Below are positions 1 to 5,655 of a DNA stretch of 8,574 bases, piece by piece; position 1 is the stretch's first letter; the number at the start of each line of letters is the position of its first letter. The translations under genes and the position numbers were made by a program. The DNA lies in the NCBI GenBank assembly GCA_024695185.1, contig JAILIR010000033.1, positions 1 to 8,574 on the forward strand, given 5' to 3'. The notes beneath the pieces were generated by a model. That model was not told where the DNA came from. It did no database searches and saw only the letters and a list, made by a program, of their open reading frames with translations. The stretch is from a bacterium (GTDB lineage Bacteria > Bacillota_I > Bacilli_A > Acholeplasmatales > JAEDCM01).

Positions 1-2
1 TA

Positions 3-575
3 ATGAACTATCCAAATAAGAAACAGACAAATAATACATTACAAAAAATTAAATCAAATAGTAATAGAGGTATGAATCTCGAAGAAGATTTGAATATTAC
101 TAATGAATATTATTTAAATAATGATATTGCTAATATTCATAAAAAGCCTACACCAATACAGGTTGTTGATGTAAGTTATCCTTCAAGAGAAAAGTGTATG
201 ATTACAAAAGCATTTTATAAAGTTCCTTCTACTACTGACTATAATGGTATTTATAAAGGAAAATATATTGACTTTGAAGCAAAAGAAACAAAGTCGAAAA
301 CTTCTTTTCCACTAAGAAATATACATGATCACCAAATAGAACATTTAAAATCTATTACTAAGCATGGTGGAATTGGCTTTCTAATCATTTCTTTTACAGA
401 ATATAGCGAATGTTTCTTAGTTATGATAGACTTTGTTTTAAAGTATGTAGATGGTCCTACAAAGTCTATTCCATACAAAGATTTAAAGGAAAATTGTCCA
501 ATTATTAAGTATGGATATATGCCTAGATTAGACTATTTAAGTGTTTTAGAAAGTATACTAAAGATAAACTTTTAG
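3..575 (+). CDS. recU: Holliday junction resolvase RecU
   Basis: RecU is a small homodimeric endonuclease that cuts four-way DNA junctions late in recombinational repair and chromosome segregation, the Bacillota counterpart of RuvC. The 190-residue product resembles B. subtilis RecU (about 206 aa) along its whole length. The family motif SNRGMNLEEDLN is at 19-30, HKKPTPIQVVDV at 46-57, and the active-site block STTDYNG...YIDFEAKE at 76-95. D79, E92 and K94 line up with the catalytic D88, E101 and K103 of B. subtilis. R62 in YPSR matches the stalk arginine R71, implicated there in RecA modulation. The ATG at 3 is preferred because conserved residues precede the next Met, but the ribosome binding site is outside the window. 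In many Bacillota recU is followed by ponA (penicillin-binding protein 1); here a promoter and an oxidoreductase gene follow instead. The identity is secure. Confidence 0.96.
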   Translation: MNYPNKKQTNNTLQKIKSNSNRGMNLEEDLNITNEYYLNNDIANIHKKPTPIQVVDVSYPSREKCMITKAFYKVPSTTDYNGIYKGKYIDFEAKETKSKTSFPLRNIHDHQIEHLKSITKHGGIGFLIISFTEYSECFLVMIDFVLKYVDGPTKSIPYKDLKENCPIIKYGYMPRLDYLSVLESILKINF

Positions 576-606
576 TCTCAATTGTAAAAAAAATTTGAAA
601 AAAGTA

Positions 607-638
607 TTGACAAATAGAAAAAAAGGTTGTAATATGAT
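607..638 (+). promoter_or_regulatory. Sigma-A-type promoter upstream of the structured leader
   Basis: A perfect -35 hexamer TTGACA is at 607-612. After a 17-nt spacer comes TAATAT (630-635), with TATGAT (633-638) as a slightly more distant alternative -10. Transcription would start near 640-645, just before the first hairpin of the leader. The promoter lies in an A-rich gap 32 nt after the recU stop. It implies that the downstream oxidoreductase has its own transcript rather than depending on recU. The -35 is clear; which -10 is used is inferred. Confidence 0.75.
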
Positions 639-640
639 TG

Positions 641-734
641 TACAAAGATGAGATCGCCAGTCCATCTTTCGGTATAAGAAGTCTTCATAGGGGCTCTGAA
701 AGCGACCTGCTAGAGCGTGAAGACTTTTTTATTT
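641..734 (+). promoter_or_regulatory. Structured 5' leader, candidate riboswitch/attenuator (unassigned class)
   Basis: The leader folds into two hairpins. P1 pairs AAAGATG (644-650) with CATCTTT (663-669) around a 12-nt loop, AGATCGCCAGTC. After a 9-nt linker, P2 pairs 679-687 with 718-726. It continues past an asymmetric internal loop (TAGGG 688-692 against G717) into GCTCT (693-697) with AGAGC (712-716). P2 ends in a second loop of about 12 nt, AAAGCGACCTGC or nearly so, and runs directly into a U-tract. TCGC at 654-657 in loop 1 is complementary to GCGA at 702-705 in loop 2, so a loop-loop kissing contact is possible. Two hairpins with kissing loops, the second being the terminator, resemble the layout of guanidine-IV (mepA-motif) riboswitches. 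I cannot confirm the conserved nucleotides from memory, and the regulated gene is not a transporter. A protein-bound attenuator is the other possibility. Confidence 0.6.
679..734 (+). terminator. Intrinsic terminator within the leader (premature termination)
   Basis: A 9-bp lower stem (679-687 with 718-726) and a 5-bp upper stem (693-697 with 712-716) are followed by T725-T730 and then ATTT. The hairpin lies between the promoter and the start codon at 753, so it would end transcription before the oxidoreductase gene unless it is disrupted. This is the usual expression platform of a transcription-attenuating leader. It could also stop read-through from recU. Confidence 0.82.
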
Positions 735-740
735 GTAAAA

Positions 741-745
741 AGGAG
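741..745 (+). promoter_or_regulatory. Ribosome binding site that sets the oxidoreductase start
   Basis: AGGAG lies 7 nt before the ATG at 753. The in-frame GTG at 717 would extend the protein by 12 residues, but that codon is inside the terminator hairpin and has no ribosome binding site, so 753 is the real start. Confidence 0.9.
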
Positions 746-752
746 AAAAATT

Positions 753-1328
753 ATGGAAAAAATATTATTTATTAATTCGTGTTATAATTATGAAAAATCA
801 AGAACATTATATTTAGCAAATAAAATATTTGAAAAATTTGATATTGATAGCAATTTTGATTTTGAAGAAATAAAAATTAAAGATTTACATCTTCTTCCTT
901 TATCAGAAGAAAGAATAAAAACTAGATTTAATTTAGCAAACAAACATTTATTTGATATGGATATGTTAACATATTCTAAAAAAATTTTAAGTTCAGATAT
1001 AGTAGTTATTGCAGCACCATTCTATGATTATTCATATCCTAGTATATTAAAACTATTTATTGAAAACATAAGTGTACCAAACCTAATGTATAATTATTCT
1101 AAAGATGGCTATGAAGGTTATGCTAGAGGTAGAAAATTCATTTATATATCTACTCGTGGAGCAAATCTACCTGATAGCGAAGATTTCGGTTTCTTAAGTT
1201 TAGATAGAATGTTTACTTTATTTGGTTTTAAAGAAACACAATTAATCGGTTTTGGTGGAACTGATTTTTATGAAGATCCATACAAAGAAATAGATAAATA
1301 TGTTGAAACATTAAAGAATCCATTCTAA
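753..1328 (+). CDS. FMN-dependent NAD(P)H oxidoreductase, flavodoxin-like fold (AzoR/quinone dehydrogenase type)
   Basis: The 191-residue cytoplasmic protein belongs to the flavodoxin_2 group, flavoproteins that pass two electrons from NAD(P)H through FMN to quinones, azo compounds or nitroaromatics. The first strand MEKILFINSC leads into a phosphate-binding loop region with Ser/Arg (YEKSRT, 13-18). The segment DIVVIAAPFYDYSYPSILK (82-100) matches the AzoR pattern 'AAPMYNF...LK' that packs on the FMN ring. YSKDGYEGYARGRKFIYIST (115-134) corresponds to the family's 'GPEGLVTGKK...TSRG' region, with RGAN at 135-138. GFKETQLIGFGG (158-169) fits the late strand. Length is near the family norm of about 200. 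There is no signal peptide. The gene stands alone behind a leader with a terminator, so its expression is probably conditional. The true substrate cannot be read from sequence: azoreductase names in this family are often operational. The family assignment is firm; the substrate is unknown. Confidence 0.85.
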   Translation: MEKILFINSCYNYEKSRTLYLANKIFEKFDIDSNFDFEEIKIKDLHLLPLSEERIKTRFNLANKHLFDMDMLTYSKKILSSDIVVIAAPFYDYSYPSILKLFIENISVPNLMYNYSKDGYEGYARGRKFIYISTRGANLPDSEDFGFLSLDRMFTLFGFKETQLIGFGGTDFYEDPYKEIDKYVETLKNPF

Positions 1329-1329
1329 T

Positions 1330-1355
1330 TTGACACATTATTATTGTGTTATAAT
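1330..1355 (+). promoter_or_regulatory. Extended -10 promoter in the convergent intergenic gap
   Basis: TGTTATAAT at 1347-1355 is a perfect extended -10 (TGnTATAAT). A perfect TTGACA sits at 1330-1335, but only 14 nt upstream of the -10, shorter than the usual 17. Extended -10 promoters need little from the -35. The interval also holds an inverted repeat, ACACA (1333-1337) and TGTGT (1345-1349), which could be a small operator or chance. Transcription would begin near 1362 and run through the hairpin at 1384 to the terminator at 1459-1490. No protein-coding gene follows on this strand. Confidence 0.45.
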
Positions 1356-1383
1356 TTAATTGCGATGAATTTTGCTTAAAAAT

Positions 1384-1413
1384 GAAAGGGATAGGCGGCA
1401 ACCTATCCCTTTC
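1384..1413. terminator. Perfect 12-bp hairpin, possible weak terminator of the oxidoreductase mRNA
   Basis: GAAAGGGATAGG (1384-1395) pairs without mismatch with CCTATCCCTTTC (1402-1413) around a CGGCAA loop. On the plus strand only GCTTTTGG follows, a poor U-tract. On the minus strand ATTTTTAAG follows. It may help end transcription from both sides, protect the mRNA 3' end, or be the core of a small RNA. It is unusually GC-rich for this window. Confidence 0.6.
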
Positions 1414-1458
1414 GCTTTTGGATATGATGAATTTTTGTTCCATTTTTATTTTAAATAA

Positions 1459-1490
1459 AAAAAGGCTAAATTTAGCCTTTTTATTTTTTT
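1459..1490. terminator. Bidirectional intrinsic terminator, end of the arg operon
   Basis: A 10-bp stem pairs AAAAAGGCTA (1459-1468) with TAGCCTTTTT (1473-1482) around an AATT loop. Read on the minus strand it begins 6 nt past the argF stop and is followed by seven U residues. On the plus strand a T-tract to 1490 also follows. It therefore closes the arg operon and the convergent oxidoreductase unit. Confidence 0.9.
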
Positions 1491-2397
1491 ATTTATTTCC
1501 AAGTAATTTAACTAAAACTGCCTTTTGTGCATGTAATCTATTTTCAGCTTCTTCGAAAATTTCATCAGCATGTTTTTCAAATACTTCTTCAGTTATTTCT
1601 TCTCCTCTATGAGCAGGTAAACAGTGTAGTACTAAGCACTTATCATGAGTATAGCTCATTAGTTTTGAATCAACTTGATATTCTTTGAATGTTTTCTTTC
1701 TTTCTTCAATTTCAGCTTCCATACCCATACTACTCCATACATCTGTATAAATAGCATCAGCATCTTTTGCAGCTTCATAGATATCTGTTGTTAGTAAGAA
1801 ATCAGGATTTCCTTTTGCAAAATCTAATACTTCTTTATCCGGTTCATAGCCTTTAGGACTTGCTACAGCAATCTTCATGCCCATTTTTAAGCATCCTACG
1901 ATTAATGAGTTAGCCATATTGTTACCATCACCAATGAAAGCTAATTTTAAGCCTTTTAATTTTCCTTTATATTCTTTAATAGTCATTAAATCAGCTAATA
2001 CTTGACATGGATGAGCAAAATCAGTTAAACCATTAATAATTGGAATAGAACCATATTTAGCCAAATCTTCTACTTCTTTTTGTTCAAAAGTTCTAATCAT
2101 AATACCATCAAGATATCTTGATAATACTCTTGCTGTATCTTGAATTGGTTCACCACGTCCAATTTGTAAATCTCTAGGTGATAAGAATAAGGCATCTCCA
2201 CCTAATTGATACATTCCTACTTCAAAGCTTACTCTTGTTCTGGTTGATGATTTTTGGAAAATCATACCTAAAGTTTTTCCTTCTAAGTATTTATGCTTAA
2301 TTCCATTTTTTTGTTCATACTTAAGTTGATCAGCTAAATTTAAAATATCAACAATATCTTCTGTAGTTAAATCTAATAATTTAAGTAAATGCTTCAT
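1489..2397 (-). CDS. argF: Ornithine carbamoyltransferase
   Basis: This cytoplasmic enzyme joins carbamoyl phosphate and ornithine to give citrulline, the sixth step of arginine synthesis. The 302-residue product is close to the usual 305-320. The carbamoyl-phosphate motif STRTR is at 51-55, and FAHPCQ with its catalytic HPCQ is at 128-132. The ornithine-binding loop DVWSSMGME is at 219-227, and the catalytic Cys motif HCLPAHRGEEI is at 258-268. The SMG loop favours ornithine over acetylornithine or putrescine as acceptor. The ATG at 2397 follows the argD stop by only 2 nt, and its GAGGA Shine-Dalgarno sequence lies inside the last two Glu codons of argD, so translation is probably coupled. 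It is the last gene of the operon, followed by the terminator. A biosynthetic role is inferred from the operon; no arginine deiminase genes are nearby. The carbamoyl-phosphate supplier is not in the window. Confidence 0.97.
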   Translation of the reverse strand: MKHLLKLLDLTTEDIVDILNLADQLKYEQKNGIKHKYLEGKTLGMIFQKSSTRTRVSFEVGMYQLGGDALFLSPRDLQIGRGEPIQDTARVLSRYLDGIMIRTFEQKEVEDLAKYGSIPIINGLTDFAHPCQVLADLMTIKEYKGKLKGLKLAFIGDGNNMANSLIVGCLKMGMKIAVASPKGYEPDKEVLDFAKGNPDFLLTTDIYEAAKDADAIYTDVWSSMGMEAEIEERKKTFKEYQVDSKLMSYTHDKCLVLHCLPAHRGEEITEEVFEKHADEIFEEAENRLHAQKAVLVKLLGNK

Positions 2398-2399
2398 AA

Positions 2400-3566
2400 T
2401 TATTCCTCCACTACTTTTTTAAATATTTTTAATCCCTCTTCTAGTTCAGTTGTTGAAATGTTTAGAGGTGGTAAGAATCTAATCTTATCCTTTGCTGTAA
2501 GACAAATTAAACCATTTTCAAGGCACTTTGAAACGATATCTCTAGCAGGCTTATTGCATTTAATTCCAATCATCATACCCATACCAGAAACAGATTCAAC
2601 ATTCTTAATACCTTTACAGTATTCCATAATGTATTGTCCCTTAAGTTTTACAGCATCTAAGAATTCATCATTTAATCTTTCAATAATTGACAATGCTCCA
2701 GCAGTAACAATAGGGTTACCTCCAAATGTAGTCGCATGGTCACCAAAGCCTAAAACTTTTTCTGTTTTTTCATTAAATAGTATAGCACCTAGAGGTAGTC
2801 CTCCACCTATACCCTTAGCTGTAGTAACGATATCAGGATTAATACCAAATCCTTGATATGCATATAAGTAACCAGTTCTACCATTACCTGTTTGAACTTC
2901 ATCTATAATTAGTATTAAATCTTTTTCTTTAGCGATTTTTTCTACATTCTTAACAAACTCTTTATCTAGTGGTAATACGCCACCTTCACCTTGAACAAGC
3001 TCCATCATAATAGCACATGTGTTTTCATTAATATGTGCTTTTACATCTTCTATATCATTTGCTTTAGCATATGTAAAGCCTTCAGTAAATGGATAGAAAT
3101 TCTTATGGAATACATCTTGTCCTGTAGCCTTTAAAGTTGTAATTGTTCTACCATGGAATGAATTAACAAGTGTAATTATTTCACTTCTAGCTTCATTATA
3201 TTTATCATGTGAATATTTTCTTGCTGTTTTAATAGCACCTTCATTTGCTTCAGCACCAGAGTTCGCAAAGAATACCTTTTTCATTCCTGTTTTAGCGCAT
3301 AACATATGAGCTAATTGTGCTTGAGGTAATGTGTAATATAAATTAGACATATGTGATAATCTATTAGCTTGTTCTGTTATAGCTTTAACCCATTCATCAT
3401 CACTTACACCAAAGGCATTTACACCAATACCTGTAGAAAAATCAATATATTTTTTATCATTAAAATCATATAGTGTAGCACCCTTACCAGATTTAAAAGC
3501 TACATTAAATCTATTATAAGTGTTAGCAATATATGTATTATCTAACTTTTTTATTTCATCAAACAT
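2400..3566 (-). CDS. argD: Acetylornithine aminotransferase
   Basis: A PLP-dependent class III aminotransferase that converts N-acetylglutamate 5-semialdehyde plus glutamate to N2-acetylornithine and 2-oxoglutarate. The 388-residue product has the phosphate-cup motif FANSGAEANEGAIKTARKY at 100-118 and SFHGRT at 136-141. PLP-ring Asp lies in IIDEVQTGNGRTG (D222). The Schiff-base lysine is K251 in TTAKGIGGGLPLG, and TTFGGNP is at 279-285. Length and motifs are typical of ArgD. Related GABA and ornithine aminotransferases share these motifs, so the call also rests on position between argB and argF. The start at 3566 follows the argB stop by 2 nt. The Shine-Dalgarno AGGGGAGA is formed by the last argB codons. 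Confidence 0.96.
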   Translation of the reverse strand: MFDEIKKLDNTYIANTYNRFNVAFKSGKGATLYDFNDKKYIDFSTGIGVNAFGVSDDEWVKAITEQANRLSHMSNLYYTLPQAQLAHMLCAKTGMKKVFFANSGAEANEGAIKTARKYSHDKYNEARSEIITLVNSFHGRTITTLKATGQDVFHKNFYPFTEGFTYAKANDIEDVKAHINENTCAIMMELVQGEGGVLPLDKEFVKNVEKIAKEKDLILIIDEVQTGNGRTGYLYAYQGFGINPDIVTTAKGIGGGLPLGAILFNEKTEKVLGFGDHATTFGGNPIVTAGALSIIERLNDEFLDAVKLKGQYIMEYCKGIKNVESVSGMGMMIGIKCNKPARDIVSKCLENGLICLTAKDKIRFLPPLNISTTELEEGLKIFKKVVEE

Positions 3567-3568
3567 AA

Positions 3569-4426
3569 TTATCTCCCCTTAAACATAGTACCAATACCTT
3601 CATCAGTTAGTACTTCTATTAAAATAGAATGAGGTACTCTACCATCGATAATAAATGATTTATTAACTCCTCTTCTAATTGCATCTACACAGCAATCTAC
3701 CTTAGGAATCATTCCACCACTAATTATTCCATCATTAATTAATTCTTTTACTTCACTAACATTAACACTTGTGATTAAGCTATTTGGATCATTAACATCA
3801 CGAAGTAAACCAATAATATCTGTCATAGAGATTAAACTTTCAGCCTTTAATTCACCAGCTATACGACTAGCTGCTGTATCTGCATTAACATTATATGTAT
3901 TTCCTTCTCTATCACAACCAACTGTAGAAATTACAGGGATATAACCATTATTTAAGGCATCAAAAATAATCTTAGGATTAATTTCTGTAATTTCACCTAC
4001 AAAGCCATGAACATCATCTAACTTTTTAGTGATAATCATTTCGCCATCAGTACCACATAAGCCTAAAGCTTTTCCGCCTTTTTCGTTAATCATTTGTACT
4101 AATGATTTATTTACCTTGCCAGCTAAAACCATTTGAACTATATCCATAGTTTCTTTATCAGTAACTCTTAAGCCATCAATAAATTCACTTTTCTTATTAA
4201 TCTTCTTAAGCATATCATTAATTTCAGGCCCACCACCATGAACTAATACTACTTTAATACCTATTAAACTAAGTAATACAACATCACCCATTACGGCTTC
4301 TTTTAATTCATCATTAATCATAGCATTTCCACCATATTTAACAACGATAATCTTTCCATAATATTTTTGGATATATGGTAATGCTTGTATTAGAATACTT
4401 GCTTTTAAATCACTAGTTACTTTCAT
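3569..4426 (-). CDS. argB: N-acetylglutamate kinase, arginine-sensitive type
   Basis: ArgB phosphorylates N-acetylglutamate on its side-chain carboxylate, the second step and usual feedback point in ArgJ-type pathways. I start it at the ATG at 4426 (285 aa), not at the upstream in-frame ATG at 4474, which lies inside argJ and has no good ribosome binding site. Amino acid kinase motifs: VVKYGGNAM with K30, LVHGGGPE 61-68, NVNADTAASRIAGE 179-192, and GGMIPK 237-242 with K242. The start is followed by a helix ending in QALPYIQKYYGK (14-25). Near the C-terminus are HSILIE at 266-271 and GIGTM at 277-281. Both regions are features of hexameric, arginine-inhibited kinases and are lacking or different in the dimeric E. 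coli enzyme. This fits end-product inhibition in a pathway that recycles acetyl groups through ArgJ. The inhibition is inferred, not shown. Confidence 0.96.
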   Translation of the reverse strand: MKVTSDLKASILIQALPYIQKYYGKIIVVKYGGNAMINDELKEAVMGDVVLLSLIGIKVVLVHGGGPEINDMLKKINKKSEFIDGLRVTDKETMDIVQMVLAGKVNKSLVQMINEKGGKALGLCGTDGEMIITKKLDDVHGFVGEITEINPKIIFDALNNGYIPVISTVGCDREGNTYNVNADTAASRIAGELKAESLISMTDIIGLLRDVNDPNSLITSVNVSEVKELINDGIISGGMIPKVDCCVDAIRRGVNKSFIIDGRVPHSILIEVLTDEGIGTMFKGR

Positions 4427-4431
4427 AGTAT

Positions 4432-4438
4432 CCTCCTT
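4432..4438 (-). promoter_or_regulatory. Ribosome binding site that sets the argB start
   Basis: On the minus strand AAGGAGG lies 5 nt before the ATG at 4426 and overlaps the argJ stop codon TAA (4437-4439). This near-perfect anti-SD match decides for the 285-residue ArgB and suggests termination-reinitiation from argJ to argB. Confidence 0.92.
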
Positions 4439-5645
4439 AAGATCTATAATCTCCATTGATCTTAACATATTCATAAGTTAAGTCACATCCAAATGCTTCA
4501 GCACTATAGCTTCCGCTATTTAAATTAACATCAATAAATATATCTTTTTCAAGTAAAATTTCTTTTGCAATTTCTTCGCTAAATGGTACACCTAAGCCAT
4601 TTTTACATACTGGAATAGTTCCTTTAGAACTTCTAAATGCTACATCAATTTTTAAGACATCAATATCTTCTAAAGTATAACCAATAGCACATAAAACTCT
4701 ACCCCAGTTAGCATCAGAGCCGAATATTGCACACTTTAATAAGTTGGATGATATTACTGATTTAGCAATCTTTCTAGCTTGATCTTTTGTCTTAGCTCCA
4801 CTTAAAGAGCAAGTTAAGCTACGACTAGCACCTTCACCATCAGCAGCAATCATCTTGCATAATGTTTTTGTTACCATATTAAGTGCCTTAGCAAATTCAG
4901 GTAATGTCTTTTCATCTATTTCTTTATTACCTGCCATACCATTAGCAAGAACTGTAACCATATCGTTAGTTGATGTATCTCCATCAACACTAACCATATT
5001 GAATGTATCTAAAATATCTTCTGATAATGTTTTTTGTAACAATTTTGGACTAATATTACAATCTGTAGTAATGAATACTAACATTGTAGCCATATTTGGA
5101 TTAATCATGCCACTACCTTTAGCAATACCACCAATATGACACTTAACACCATCAATTTCAAATTCAACAGCAATTGTCTTTTGCTTTGTATCAGTAGTCA
5201 TAATTGCAAGGTTAGCTTCTTCAGATGTACCCTTATCAAGGGCATCCACTAACATTGGTACACCAATTTCAAATGGTTTGATATCCATTTCTTGACCAAT
5301 AACACCTGTTGATGCAATTACAATATCATTTTCTTTAATGCCAAGCTTATTAGCAAGTAGCTTACAAGTTTCATTAGCAATATCCATACCATTGATATTA
5401 CAAGTATTTGCATTACCACTATTACAAATGATAGCTTGTGCATAACCATCAGAGATATGATTCTTTGTAACTACAAGTGGTGCACCCTTAACTAAGTTCT
5501 TAGTATAAGTAGCCGCTGCACTGCATCGCTTTTCTGAATAAATTAATGCTATATCTAATTTGTCTTTATTTTTTCTAATTCCGCAGTGTACTCCACTAGC
5601 CTTAAATCCTTTGGCTGCTAAAACGCCACCATCTATAACTTTCAT
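4437..5645 (-). CDS. argJ: Bifunctional ornithine acetyltransferase / N-acetylglutamate synthase
   Basis: ArgJ moves the acetyl group from N-acetylornithine to glutamate, releasing ornithine and renewing N-acetylglutamate. Some members also use acetyl-CoA for the first step. The 402-residue precursor is of normal length. It has CNSGNANT at 74-81 and the STGVIGQ oxyanion-type motif at 112-118. The self-cleavage site is NPNMATML at 182-189, where the chain is expected to split between A186 and T187; T187 becomes the N-terminal nucleophile of the beta chain. The C-terminus GCDLTYEYVKINGDYRS matches the family. No argA or argE is visible, so whether ArgJ is mono- or bifunctional cannot be told here, but the cluster works if it is bifunctional. 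The start at 5645 has AGGAGG overlapping the argC stop, with a 10-nt gap. Confidence 0.96.
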   Translation of the reverse strand: MKVIDGGVLAAKGFKASGVHCGIRKNKDKLDIALIYSEKRCSAAATYTKNLVKGAPLVVTKNHISDGYAQAIICNSGNANTCNINGMDIANETCKLLANKLGIKENDIVIASTGVIGQEMDIKPFEIGVPMLVDALDKGTSEEANLAIMTTDTKQKTIAVEFEIDGVKCHIGGIAKGSGMINPNMATMLVFITTDCNISPKLLQKTLSEDILDTFNMVSVDGDTSTNDMVTVLANGMAGNKEIDEKTLPEFAKALNMVTKTLCKMIAADGEGASRSLTCSLSGAKTKDQARKIAKSVISSNLLKCAIFGSDANWGRVLCAIGYTLEDIDVLKIDVAFRSSKGTIPVCKNGLGVPFSEEIAKEILLEKDIFIDVNLNSGSYSAEAFGCDLTYEYVKINGDYRS

Positions 5646-5655
5646 AATTAGCCTC

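Larger units (their letters stand above)
1362..1490 (+). ncRNA. Possible small RNA gene (promoter, hairpin, terminator, no ORF)
   Basis: This is a hypothesis only. A promoter-like extended -10 at 1347-1355 would start an RNA near 1362. That RNA would contain the 12-bp hairpin at 1384-1413 and end at the symmetric terminator at 1459-1490, about 125 nt in total. The exact 10-mer GATGAATTTT occurs at 1364-1373 and again at 1426-1435, flanking the hairpin. The interval has no convincing ribosome binding site and reading frame. I do not recognise it as 6S, SRP, tmRNA, RNase P or a known Bacillota sRNA. The alternative is that the whole segment is just the 3' end and terminators of the two convergent units. 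Confidence 0.3.

Noticed and set aside
641..734. Leader as SRP RNA, T-box, SAM, TPP, FMN, purine, c-di-GMP or preQ1-I riboswitch
   Set aside because: The conserved cores of these classes, as I know them, are absent; no GGAAG-type SRP loop or T-box GGTGG motif is present.
1330..1440. ArgR/AhrC operator near the end of argF
   Set aside because: AT-rich dyads here are only loosely similar to an ARG box, and the site lies at the 3' end of the operon, not at its promoter.
1228..1443. Minus-strand open frame of 71 codons overlapping the end of the oxidoreductase gene
   Set aside because: It lies largely antisense to a well-supported gene, reads through the intergenic hairpin, and has no ribosome binding site or family resemblance.
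1382..1612. Plus-strand open frame of 76 codons beginning in the intergenic hairpin
   Set aside because: The ATG is in the hairpin stem, there is no Shine-Dalgarno sequence, and most of the frame is antisense to argF with no recognisable protein features.
2389..2856. Plus-strand open frame of 155 codons inside argD
   Set aside because: It is the antisense shadow of a clear argD; its composition follows from the opposite-strand codons.
4855..5139. Plus-strand open frame inside argJ, and similar short ones inside argH (6882-7079, 7182-7364)
   Set aside because: All are antisense to strongly conserved coding sequence and lack start signals.
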